A model generated the notes under the pieces. That model worked only from the letters and a program-made list of their open reading frames with translations. It was not told where the DNA came from and ran no database searches. From CAYNTC01 sp964432925 (GTDB lineage Bacteria > Planctomycetota > Phycisphaerae > Sedimentisphaerales > Anaerobacaceae): a DNA stretch of 14,958 nt. Location of the stretch: positions 1-14,958 of the forward strand of contig CAYSPM010000061.1 in the NCBI GenBank assembly GCA_964432925.1. The letters run 5' to 3'. Shown here one piece after another: positions 6,976-13,073 of this stretch. The position numbers were made by a program, and so were the translations under genes. Numbering within the stretch: the first letter of the stretch is position 1; every line of letters starts with the position of its first letter.

Positions 6976-7009
6976 GGCTGAAGACCAGCGATGGTCATCA
7001 GCCTTTTTT
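6976..7009 (+). terminator. Intrinsic terminator of the PilZ gene
   Basis: GGCTGA (6976-6981) pairs with TCAGCC (6998-7003) and GACCA (6983-6987) with TGGTC (6992-6996), with one A-A mismatch and a GCGA loop. Six T follow (7004-7009). This is the strongest terminator in the window. Confidence 0.85.
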
Positions 7010-7125
7010 CCTTTTCAATGCAGCACAGTTAAATCATTAGGCAAAAGGCACTTTCACTACGTACAAGCAGCACTACTCAATTACCATCACTGGCGTGTGT
7101 TTCACCAGCCTATGTATCGTCGTGC

Positions 7126-7743
7126 TCAGGTCAATTCAATGCTGATAGGTTTTGTCGGCTGGTCAGTAGTCATCACCAAGTCAACACCAAGACGGAATGC
7201 CTCCGTCATAGCTGAAGGGTGTTCTTTTATAACGCCGAAGGTATCAACCTTGTTAACGAACAGATTGGCCACGTAGATCATTTGTATAACATCAAAGTAT
7301 GACTTCATAGTAAGCCGAACGCTCTCAAATTGCTTTCTGCTCTTTGAGCCGCCCACCGCTATTACCATTGCACGTCGATCGTGTTTTACTGGTAGAATTT
7401 CTTTTTTCAGTATATGCTTATGCGCCCAAAGACACTGACCGCGGTCAATCAGCATCTTTGCCTGTGCGCAAACTGTCATGAAGAATATCGGCGTAGCGAA
7501 TATAAGCCGGTCAGCACTAAGTATTTTCTCGAGAACTGCCTGATAGTCATCTTCAATACGGCACCTACCGGTTTCGTAGCAGGCGTTGCATTCGACACAC
7601 GGTCCGATGTCGAAGTCACAAAGCCGCAGATATTCCACCCGCGAACCCGCCGATTCAGCTCCAGACAAAGTCTCTCGAAGCAGCAAGTCGCTATTACCCT
7701 TAAGTCTCGGACTTGTAGAAATCCCAAGTGTTTTCAATCCCAT
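7126..7743 (-). CDS. Iron-sulfur flavoprotein (NADPH-dependent FMN reductase fold)
   Basis: This 205-residue protein has a flavodoxin-like fold. The FMN phosphate loop is STSPRLKGNSDLLL (residues 9-22). ATPIFFMTVCAQAKMLIDR (83-101) matches the FMN-contact and dimer segment of this superfamily. Between them sits the compact cysteine motif C49-x2-C52-x2-C55-x5-C61 (CVECNACYETGRC), which in archaeal and bacterial Isf proteins binds a 4Fe-4S cluster next to FMN. Such proteins pass electrons between ferredoxin-like partners and small acceptors, including oxygen species; the physiological partner here is unknown. ATG 7743 has AAGGA seven bases upstream. It lies alone on the minus strand, with the MITE-like element 112 bases before its start, and this insertion could affect its promoter. 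Confidence 0.83.
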   Translation of the reverse strand: MGLKTLGISTSPRLKGNSDLLLRETLSGAESAGSRVEYLRLCDFDIGPCVECNACYETGRCRIEDDYQAVLEKILSADRLIFATPIFFMTVCAQAKMLIDRGQCLWAHKHILKKEILPVKHDRRAMVIAVGGSKSRKQFESVRLTMKSYFDVIQMIYVANLFVNKVDTFGVIKEHPSAMTEAFRLGVDLVMTTDQPTKPISIELT

Positions 7744-7844
7744 CCCGCAATCCTTATCCTAATCTGCGTAAGTTGCACTATCCCGTCATATCGGCATCTG
7801 TGCATGTACTAAATTTGTCGTAATAAAACTGGCCGCATCACTTA

Positions 7845-7999
7845 AAAGTCCTATGGCTCTGTTGAAAAGGTAGATTGTCATTTCGACCGAAGCCCCTAAG
7901 GGGCGGAGTGGAGAAATCTATTAAAAATAGATTCCTCGACTCGGCTTTGCCTCGCTCGGAATGACAGTTTGTTAGGTTTTCAACAGAGCAAAGTCCTAT
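7845..7999. mobile_element. MITE-like element with 13-bp perfect TIRs and 10-bp flanking direct repeats
   Basis: GCTCTGTTGAAAA (7856-7868) is the exact inverse of TTTTCAACAGAGC (7977-7989). AAAGTCCTAT occurs immediately outside on both sides (7845-7854 and 7990-7999), with one extra G at 7855. This looks like a target-site duplication around a 134-bp insert. Inside, further inverted arms are nested: GTCATTTCGACCGAAGC (7878-7894) against GCCTCGCTCGGAATGAC (about 7949-7965, 14 of 17 pair), a GCCCC-TAA-GGGGC hairpin, and AATCTATT-AAA-AATAGATT. It contains no open frame, so it must be non-autonomous. The ends vaguely recall IS6-type ends (GGnnCTGTTG), but IS6 duplications are 8 bp, so no family is assigned. 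Confidence 0.8.
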
Positions 8000-8038
8000 C
8001 TAAATTATTTACATCCCGAGAAAATTGGTAAGACAAGC

Positions 8039-8269
8039 TCAAAGAACCGCAGCAATAAATAGCAGTAGTACGGCAATAACTGCACCTATAAAAGTAATTC
8101 GTGACCACTTAATGTATCTCGCATAAACTGGGTGTTGCTCCTCAAACTCATAGTAATAGTCATCCAAGTCCGAATCATCTTTCGGCCTTAAATATATCCG
8201 CACATAGACGTAACTAGCCGCTGATATCAGAAATAGTGGACCTGCAATGATATAGAGAACCGTACACAT
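8039..8269 (-). CDS. Small two-helix membrane protein, unknown function
   Basis: About 76 residues long. A first hydrophobic segment spans residues 3-22 (VLYIIAGPLFLISAASYVYV) and a second spans the last 20 residues (ITFIGAVIAVLLLFIAAVL). Between them is an acidic and tyrosine-rich linker with DDSDLDDYYYEFEEQHP. I do not recognise the family. ATG 8269 is taken as the start; an in-frame TTG two codons earlier (8275) is directly preceded by a stop, and neither has a convincing ribosome site. It sits between two repeat elements and has no operon partner. The clean two-helix pattern argues that it is real, but its small size leaves doubt. Confidence 0.55.
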   Translation of the reverse strand: MCTVLYIIAGPLFLISAASYVYVRIYLRPKDDSDLDDYYYEFEEQHPVYARYIKWSRITFIGAVIAVLLLFIAAVL

Positions 8270-8341
8270 GCCCAATCATCATACAATCAGCACTCCGAAA
8301 GTAACAAGCCAAAAAAACGCTCCCTTGCCAGGATATGAGAT

Positions 8342-8674
8342 CTAGTGCCGTTTCAAATAAATAACTGTCACTTTTCAAAGACACATGACCACCTGTCATT
8401 CCCGCGAAAGGGTCTGTTGCTAAAGTGGAGATTGCTTCGTCGTTTCACTCCTCGCAATGACAAACACTGCGTTTTAATGTCATTGCGAGGCCTATGAAAT
8501 AGGCCGTGGCAATCTCAAACACTCCACAATAATGTTTGGCAACAAGCCCGAAAGCGGGAATCCAGGGAAAACGCAATGTCTGGTTTCCGAATCAAAGCCT
8601 GCCCTGAGCGCAGCCGAATGGGTCCGGAATGACAGAGCCGAAATGTTAACCTGATTTTTTAGAAACGGCTCTAG
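8342..8674. mobile_element. 333-bp stack of nested inverted repeats (MITE-like, possibly IS630/Tc1-type)
   Basis: The outer arms are CTAGTGCCGTTTC (8342-8354) and GAAACGGCTCTAG (8662-8674), 12 of 13 pairing and extending with about 74% match over 35 bases. Inside them lie CTGTCATTCC/GGAATGACAG (8393-8402, 8626-8635), CATTCCCGC/GCGGGAAT (8397-8405, 8554-8561), TGTTGC/GCAACA (8415-8420, 8539-8544), GAGATTGC/GCAATCTC (8428-8435, 8509-8516) and CCTCGCAATGACA/TGTCATTGCGAGG (8450-8462, 8478-8490). A GGCCTAT/ATAGGCC hairpin lies at 8489-8505. TA at both outer ends would fit a TA-duplicating IS630/Tc1-type element. There is no open frame inside. Successive insertion of one repeat into another is the simplest explanation. 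Confidence 0.7.
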
Positions 8675-8907
8675 CTCCGAAGGCTTGGCGTAAAGACCCT
8701 CATCAGAGAGATTTCCTTATGTTCTATGACAATTGAAAAGCCGGAAAGATCAGACATTCGGCCTGCGACCACACATGTGCGGCAATAAAGCAAACGAATA
8801 TGGTTGTTCTTGCCGTACCAGCCACAGACGGTTAGATTTTTTGCACCGCGTTTGCCGTAATCAGGACAGTTCTTATTCTGGCAACAAAATTTTGAAGGAG
8901 CCTGCAT
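8671..8907 (-). pseudogene. Remnant of an IS1-type transposase, N-terminal zinc-finger region
   Basis: The 78-codon frame begins MQAPSKFCCQNKNCPDYGKR and continues through a VCGWYGKNNHIRLLYCRTC segment. This has the cysteine spacing and wording of the zinc-finger N-terminus of IS1-type transposases found in planctomycetes and relatives (from memory, not a search). After CRTC the similarity fades: GRMSDLSG may echo the usual ARFSERKG, and then the frame ends at a TAG inside the right arm of the nested-repeat element. The helix-turn-helix and DDE catalytic region are missing. GGAGG lies seven bases before the ATG, so the start survives. I infer a transposase gene truncated by, or eroded next to, the repeat element. 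It could still make a short zinc-binding peptide. Confidence 0.5.
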
Positions 8908-9045
8908 TGTCTTGCCTCCGGAACGTTAACTGTGTATAGGATAATCACTTGTTGTTAATTCCTAATATCGACAAATATGAAAAATCTCTTCAATTATCAA
9001 ATGACATAAGGTGATAATCAATAGTAAATTGTGTAAAAGCTTTTC

Positions 9046-9074
9046 TTGACGTCACCAAGCAGCCAAGGTAATAT
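9046..9074 (+). promoter_or_regulatory. Putative sigma-70-type promoter of the zinc-ribbon/LemA/M48 cassette
   Basis: TTGACG (9046-9051) and TAATAT (9069-9074) are separated by 17 bases, and TATTAT overlaps at 9072-9077. The start point would be near 9081, about 40 bases before ATG 9121. Confidence 0.5.
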
Positions 9075-9120
9075 TATCCAACTACTTCGGATTCCGTATA
9101 GACAAGAGCGGAGAACCACG

Positions 9121-9546
9121 ATGGATTGTCCAGTATGCAAGAATGCAATGATTACTCTGGAGCTGAAGGAAGTTGAAATAGATCATTGTACCGAATGCGG
9201 AGGTATCTGGCTGGATGCCGGTGAACTGGAGTTGTTATTGGGCGAGCCCGGCAAAGCCAAGCAACTACTCAACTCCTTTCGATCAAGCACTGATTCTAAA
9301 GAAAAGCCAAGAAGATGTCCCATTTGCGACAGAAAAATGCAAAAAATCATCGTTGGGACCTCAAAGCCCACACTGCTTATCGATAAGTGTCGTCGAGGTG
9401 ACGGCCTGTGGTTTGACAAAGGGGAACTAAAAGATATTTTGGACAGGGCCAAACTTGATAAAGATAGTAAAATTCAAAAATTTCTGGCTGAGATGTTCAG
9501 CCATGAACAGCACAATAGTGAATCAAAAGCCGATGCAGAAAACTAA
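9121..9546 (+). CDS. Zinc-ribbon protein with two zf-TFIIB-type repeats
   Basis: The 141-residue protein has two copies of the TFIIB-type zinc-finger pattern (CPxC...CxxCxGxWlDxGEL). Copy one is complete: C3, C6, C23, C26 with GGIWLDAGEL (27-36). Copy two (C66, C69, C90) reads CRRGDGLWFDKGEL (90-103), so the fourth cysteine is replaced by Gly and the zinc site is probably altered. The C-terminal tail is charged and low in complexity. Start ATG 9121 is preferred over the in-frame TTG at 9046, because that TTG is the predicted -35 box and GGAG precedes 9121. No signal peptide or membrane helix is present, so it is likely cytoplasmic. Function is unknown; members often sit beside membrane stress genes, and here LemA and an M48 protease follow. 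Confidence 0.8.
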   Translation: MDCPVCKNAMITLELKEVEIDHCTECGGIWLDAGELELLLGEPGKAKQLLNSFRSSTDSKEKPRRCPICDRKMQKIIVGTSKPTLLIDKCRRGDGLWFDKGELKDILDRAKLDKDSKIQKFLAEMFSHEQHNSESKADAEN

Positions 9547-9579
9547 ATTGCAGCAGAGTGATGTAAACGGCAAAGTTTG

Positions 9580-9650
9580 CTTTCAATTGCTTAGGCCTGT
9601 TAATTGAAAGATTAAGAAAGTTAAACTCTTGCGACCAATTCGAGTTTAAC
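9580..9650. promoter_or_regulatory. Twin 9-bp dyads upstream of the small membrane peptide and lemA
   Basis: CTTTCAATT (9580-9588) pairs with AATTGAAAG (9602-9610) and GTTAAACTC (9620-9628) with GAGTTTAAC (9642-9650). Both stems are perfect, both loops are 13 bases, and the centres are 40 bp apart. Either tandem operators or tandem mRNA stem-loops are possible. No T run follows either, so they are unlikely to be terminators. Confidence 0.5.
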
Positions 9651-9690
9651 ATGTGAGCAAAAATAAAAGTCTTAAGGAAAGGAGAAAGCA

Positions 9691-9771
9691 ATGGGCAAGT
9701 ACAGCATAATATTAATCGTGGTCGCCGTCATTGCTGTTGTGGTGGCTTTGTTAATGAAGAAACGCTCATAA
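9691..9771 (+). CDS. 26-residue single-helix membrane peptide
   Basis: A short frame encodes MGKYSIILIVVAVIAVVVAL followed by LMKKRS. A GGAGA ribosome site (9681-9685, inside AAAGGAGAAAGCA) is ideally placed before the ATG. The peptide is one hydrophobic helix (residues 5-22) capped by KKR, so by the positive-inside rule the C-terminus would face the cytoplasm. lemA begins 36 bases after its stop, with its own ribosome site, in the same direction. The good start signal and clean topology suggest a real small protein that may accompany LemA or the M48 protease, as KdpF-like or YdgH-like micropeptides accompany other complexes. That role is only an inference. Confidence 0.6.
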   Translation: MGKYSIILIVVAVIAVVVALLMKKRS

Positions 9772-9807
9772 TAAGAGCAATCGGCGTCCCCGAGGAAGGG
9801 AAAGATT

Positions 9808-10368
9808 ATGGTAACCGCATTGATTATTGTTGTCGTTGTTCTTGTCTTGTTCGTCGTCTTAGTGATTGGCATATACAACTCGCTGATTCGGCTTCGGAAC
9901 CAGGTAGACAACTCATGGTCACAGATAGACGTGCAGCTCAAGCGGCGACACGATTTGATTCCAAATCTTGTCGAAACCGCTAAAGGCTACATGAAGCATG
10001 AACGTGAAACCTTCGAGGCCATTACAGAAGCCCGCAGCCGAGCAATGGGGGCAAAGACTGTTTCTGACGCTTCCAAGGCTGAAGGTGCTCTGGGTGAAGC
10101 GCTGAGCAAATTCATGCTGGTTGTGGAGAATTACCCTGACTTGAAAGCCAATCAAAATTTTCTTGCGTTACAGGAAGAATTGACCGGCACAGAGAACAGA
10201 ATCGCTTTTGCCAGACAAAACTACAATGATCAGGTCCTGTTCTTCAACAACAAAACCCAAACGTTTCCGTCGAACACTGTTGCAGGTATGTTTGGCTTTA
10301 GCAAACGCGACTTCTTCGAGGTCGAAATTGCCGCTGAACGTGAAGCTCCAAAGGTAAGTTTTACCTGA
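9808..10368 (+). CDS. lemA: LemA family membrane protein
   Basis: This 186-residue protein has an N-terminal membrane helix (residues 3-23) followed by the LemA signature NQVDNSWSQIDVQLKRRHDL (31-50) and IPNLVETAKGYMKHE (51-65). The long helical domain ends with QNYNDQVLFFNNKTQTFPSN and the GMFGFSKRDFFEVE block typical of the family. Length matches the usual 180-200. LemA proteins are anchored by the N-terminal helix; their molecular job is unclear, but they are repeatedly found next to M48/HtpX proteases. That is the arrangement here, with the protease gene 180 bases downstream. AGGAAGGG precedes the ATG. The whole group from 9121 to 11799 runs in one direction and is probably a transcription unit. 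Confidence 0.94.
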   Translation: MVTALIIVVVVLVLFVVLVIGIYNSLIRLRNQVDNSWSQIDVQLKRRHDLIPNLVETAKGYMKHERETFEAITEARSRAMGAKTVSDASKAEGALGEALSKFMLVVENYPDLKANQNFLALQEELTGTENRIAFARQNYNDQVLFFNNKTQTFPSNTVAGMFGFSKRDFFEVEIAAEREAPKVSFT

Positions 10369-10450
10369 ACTCGTGTTGGCTGATTGAACTAAAGTATCCA
10401 GCGAAATGCAGGCTTGTCGGAGTCATGCCGCTGGGTCGCTGTAACATAAA

Positions 10451-10468
10451 CCGTCTTTAAGGAGACGG
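10451..10468 (+). promoter_or_regulatory. Hairpin between lemA and the M48 gene
   Basis: CCGTCT (10451-10456) pairs with AGACGG (10463-10468) around TTAAGG. No T run follows, so it is not an obvious terminator. It may separate expression of the two genes or protect a processed end. The 180-base gap otherwise holds only an 11-codon frame (10539-10574) overlapping the M48 start. Confidence 0.3.
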
Positions 10469-10548
10469 GGGCAAGTGCTTTAAGTCTGGTCTTACTTACT
10501 CAACGAATCTGCAAGACAAGCAAGAGGCACTTAGTAACATGAACTCAC

Positions 10549-11799
10549 ATGTGGGAACTGATTCGAGCCAATAAGCGTAACTCTGTTTTTCTGATGGTGA
10601 TCATGGCGGTAGTGCTACTACTGCTGGGCTTTGTAATCGGTATGGGCTTTTTCGGTCCTAAGGGTGGGTCGCTCGGCTTGATCATCGCAACGGTCGTCTG
10701 GTTAGTCCTGACGCTCATAAGCCTCTCATCGGGAGACCAAATACTTTTAGCCGCAAGCAAAGCCAAACTTGTCACTCACGACGTACACCCACAGTTATTC
10801 AATGTGGTCGAGGAAATGAAAATTGCGGCAGGGCTGCCGGCAATGCCCAAAATATATATCATCAACGACCCTGCGCCCAACGCTTTTGCAACAGGGCGAA
10901 GTCCGAAGTCCGCATCGGTAGCTGTAACTGCGGGTCTTTTAGGCCGACTCAATCGAGACGAACTTCAGGGTGTTATTGCGCACGAAATAAGCCATATCTT
11001 GCACCGTGACATTCTTTACGTCACACTTGCCGGCATAATGCTTGGCGCGATCGTTTTGCTTTCGCAGGTATTTTTACGAGGTATGTTCTACAGCTCAATG
11101 ATGGGTTCTCGCCGCCGGTATTCAGGTGGTAGCAAAGGTGGTGGGCAGGCCCAGATCATTATGCTTGTAATTGCGATCCTTGCTGCGATTTTGGCACCGA
11201 TAATGGCGTATCTACTATACTTTGCGCTTTCAAGAAGGCGCGAATACCTTGCCGATGCCGGTGCAGCCAGACTTACGCGCTACCCCGAAGGTTTAGCCAG
11301 TGCCCTGGAAAAAATCGCAAATGATCCATCACAACAATTAGCTACCATAAACAAAGTTACCGCACCGATGTATATTACTAATCCGTTTAAGAAAAAAGGA
11401 CATCGCAAGCTGTCTGACCTGACCAGCACACATCCACCAATTTCCGAGAGGATACAGATTCTGCGCAGCATGAGTCATGGTGCATCCTTCAAGGACTACT
11501 CGGATGCTTTTAGCGAAGTGACACATACTAAAACAGTCATCCCCCCTACTGCTTTAACTAAGGAGGAAATTGCGCTTCGGCAAGGCCAATCAAAAGCAAC
11601 AAAGGATGAACGCCTACAGTCTCAAATGAGACAGGTCGGTGATATAATGCGAAGAGTCAATAATTTCGTGTTCTTAACGTGCTTGTGCGGCCTGAAGTTG
11701 AAAATCCCTCCAAACTACAAAGGTAAAAAAGTTACCTGTCCTCGCTGCAAAAGAGAACTGGATCTAACCCAAAGTACTCAAAAGCAAACCTCATGCTAA
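10549..11799 (+). CDS. M48 family membrane metalloprotease (HtpX-like) with C-terminal zinc ribbon
   Basis: The 416-residue protein has four membrane helices (about residues 13-35, 42-60, 157-175, 203-226). The zinc site is HEISH (H145, E146, H149) with the third ligand in EYLAD (E232). NAFATG (111-116) and STHPP (293-297) are further HtpX-family marks. The catalytic part ends near residue 310, the normal size for HtpX. A charged linker follows, then CLCGLKLKIPPNYKGKKVTC and PRC: C378, C380, C397, C400, a compact zinc ribbon not present in E. coli HtpX. HtpX-type enzymes degrade damaged inner-membrane proteins with the active site in the cytoplasm. The ATG at 10549 has a poor ribosome site. 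The zinc ribbon may recruit substrate or nucleic acid, which is inference. Confidence 0.93.
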   Translation: MWELIRANKRNSVFLMVIMAVVLLLLGFVIGMGFFGPKGGSLGLIIATVVWLVLTLISLSSGDQILLAASKAKLVTHDVHPQLFNVVEEMKIAAGLPAMPKIYIINDPAPNAFATGRSPKSASVAVTAGLLGRLNRDELQGVIAHEISHILHRDILYVTLAGIMLGAIVLLSQVFLRGMFYSSMMGSRRRYSGGSKGGGQAQIIMLVIAILAAILAPIMAYLLYFALSRRREYLADAGAARLTRYPEGLASALEKIANDPSQQLATINKVTAPMYITNPFKKKGHRKLSDLTSTHPPISERIQILRSMSHGASFKDYSDAFSEVTHTKTVIPPTALTKEEIALRQGQSKATKDERLQSQMRQVGDIMRRVNNFVFLTCLCGLKLKIPPNYKGKKVTCPRCKRELDLTQSTQKQTSC

Positions 11800-11854
11800 C
11801 AACCACACACACATTCCTGTTCCAGCAAAGCATCTGCCAATATGCAAACCAATA

Positions 11855-12244
11855 TTACCTGAGGTTGTCGTGTATCTTCTGATAGATGAGATTCGACATT
11901 GTCTCGTTTCCAAATAGACCAACTCGGACGGAAATCTTTGTAGCTCCTTCTGTCGTGGTGTTTAGCTTTATGGTAACCTTCTTGTCCTGGGCATCACGAG
12001 CGGTGATAATTCCTGAAAGTGCGTCTCTGCTCTCCCTGGTCACACTAAGCCCAAGTTGTTTGAGAGCTTTCTTCGTCGCTGCATATACGGCGTCTATATT
12101 CTTGGCCTCCACTGCCTCCAGATCACCCTTTATGTACGCTACAGTACCCACGGCACCGGCTCCAACAGCAGCAGCTAAACAACCAGACATAGATGCAACC
12201 GCTCCAAGTAATAATACTATCAAGAAAATTCGTTGTATTTGCAT
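11855..12244 (-). CDS. DUF3568 family lipoprotein
   Basis: The 129-residue protein has a signal sequence with a clear lipobox, SMSGC (C22 lipidated). After it come an alanine- and glycine-rich stretch and VAYIKGDLEA, then a compact domain with VYAATKKALKQLGLSVT, IITARDAQDKKVTIKLN and KISVRVGLFGNETMS, the pattern of DUF3568. Such proteins are small envelope lipoproteins of unknown role, common in planctomycetes and deltaproteobacteria. ATG 12244 is chosen because AGGAG is eight bases upstream and the signal peptide then starts correctly; the longer frame (from 12265) would add seven charged residues in front. It is convergent with the M48 gene and may share a transcript with the upstream membrane protein gene 142 bases away. 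Confidence 0.83.
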   Translation of the reverse strand: MQIQRIFLIVLLLGAVASMSGCLAAAVGAGAVGTVAYIKGDLEAVEAKNIDAVYAATKKALKQLGLSVTRESRDALSGIITARDAQDKKVTIKLNTTTEGATKISVRVGLFGNETMSNLIYQKIHDNLR

Positions 12245-12386
12245 CTTTGTTCTCCTTTCGACCATACGTGATTACATTCCATTTAAGCCGTGAGAATAAA
12301 TGCACAGAAAAGGATTGTCAAGGCACTTTGGAGCGTGGTTGAGAGATTTGTCTGTCCACGCTTTGCACAGCAATCGAGCAAAGCCA

Positions 12387-12776
12387 CTACCGTACTTGAT
12401 TGGCTGTAAACAATGCCTTAACGGACGAACGCAGCAGTACAATGATTGTAAAGACACCTAAAACAGTTCCAAACGGAAACAAGATGCAACTGATCGCAGC
12501 CATGACCAAACAGAACATATAGTGCGTTCTCTTTGCAAGGAACCGACCGGCAATAATTATACAAACCGCCAACGTCCAACCAAATGTCATCGCAACTATA
12601 GCAAGCACTACCAGTAATAGGCCGACAAAGGCCGGTGCATCATCAATAGCACCTGTCAGCATTGCGATGCCAATACTCAAATGGACTATAGGTATACAAG
12701 CCCCCAAAGCCGTAATACCACCAACTACATAATGAAAAACCGAAAGAAGTTTCAAATATTGTTCATCCTGATCCAT
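12387..12776 (-). CDS. Three-helix integral membrane protein, unknown function
   Basis: This 129-residue protein has long hydrophobic spans at about 14-40, 48-79 and 86-115, with a short acidic N-terminus (MDQDEQYLKLL). FHYVVGGITALGACIPIVHL and FPFGTVLGVFTIIVLLRSSV are segments I associate with a hypothetical family seen in planctomycetes and myxobacteria, without a known function. The PFGTVLGVFTI stretch is the most conserved part as I recall it. GGGAG lies about seven bases before the ATG. A near-consensus promoter starts a transcript about 100 bases upstream, and a long inverted repeat overlaps its -35 box, so regulated expression is likely. Confidence 0.72.
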   Translation of the reverse strand: MDQDEQYLKLLSVFHYVVGGITALGACIPIVHLSIGIAMLTGAIDDAPAFVGLLLVVLAIVAMTFGWTLAVCIIIAGRFLAKRTHYMFCLVMAAISCILFPFGTVLGVFTIIVLLRSSVKALFTANQVR

Positions 12777-12884
12777 AACATTACTCCCACGAATACGGAG
12801 TGTAGTACAAACACATGTAAGTTCTTCAACTTATTACTCCTTTTCTCGAGAATAGTTGTAATAAACCGAATCATCTATAGTCAT

Positions 12885-12913
12885 AATATATTCAAAACTT
12901 CTTAATGTGTCAA
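12885..12913 (-). promoter_or_regulatory. Near-consensus sigma-70-type promoter of the three-helix membrane protein
   Basis: On the minus strand TTGACA (12913-12908) is separated by exactly 17 bases from TATATT (12890-12885), an 11-of-12 match. The start point would be near 12878, giving a leader of about 100 bases. Confidence 0.7.
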
Positions 12914-12954
12914 TGAAATATGCAATTGGGTGGACACTATGCTCGACACATTAA
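12902..12954. repeat. 10-bp perfect inverted repeat overlapping the promoter
   Basis: TTAATGTGTC (12902-12911) overlaps the -35 box and its exact inverse GACACATTAA (12945-12954) lies 33 bases away. Centres are 43 bp apart, close to four helical turns, so the two halves face the same side of the DNA. They could be paired operator half-sites. Confidence 0.45.
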
Positions 12955-13073
12955 CTCTGTTTAATATACAGAAGCAGATGCTTGGCAACAATACAAGTGA
13001 TGCCGCCCTGAGTTACATCCTGTACATATAGCGAGCACGCTCAATATGGTAAACTTAGCAAATTAAAAACGGT

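Noticed and set aside
6941..7276. 111-codon plus-strand frame
   Set aside because: It spans the PilZ terminator and the end of the flavoprotein gene, with no family resemblance.
8214..8399. 61-codon minus-strand frame as an alternative to the two-helix protein
   Set aside because: It runs through the nested-repeat element and overlaps the better two-helix frame.
9012..9020. TGATAATCA palindrome and a second GATAATCA at 8940-8947
   Set aside because: Short, AT-rich and not placed at a fixed distance from the promoter at 9046.
10381..10548. Possible riboswitch between lemA and the M48 gene
   Set aside because: Only one 6-bp hairpin could be drawn and no known aptamer consensus was recognised.
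10539..10574. 11-codon frame overlapping the M48 start, possible leader peptide
   Set aside because: No amino-acid bias or clear ribosome site; chance is sufficient.
11886..12293. 135-codon plus-strand frame
   Set aside because: It lies antisense to the DUF3568 lipoprotein gene, which has a lipobox and ribosome site.
12681..12905. 74-codon plus-strand frame
   Set aside because: It is antisense to the three-helix membrane protein and its promoter.
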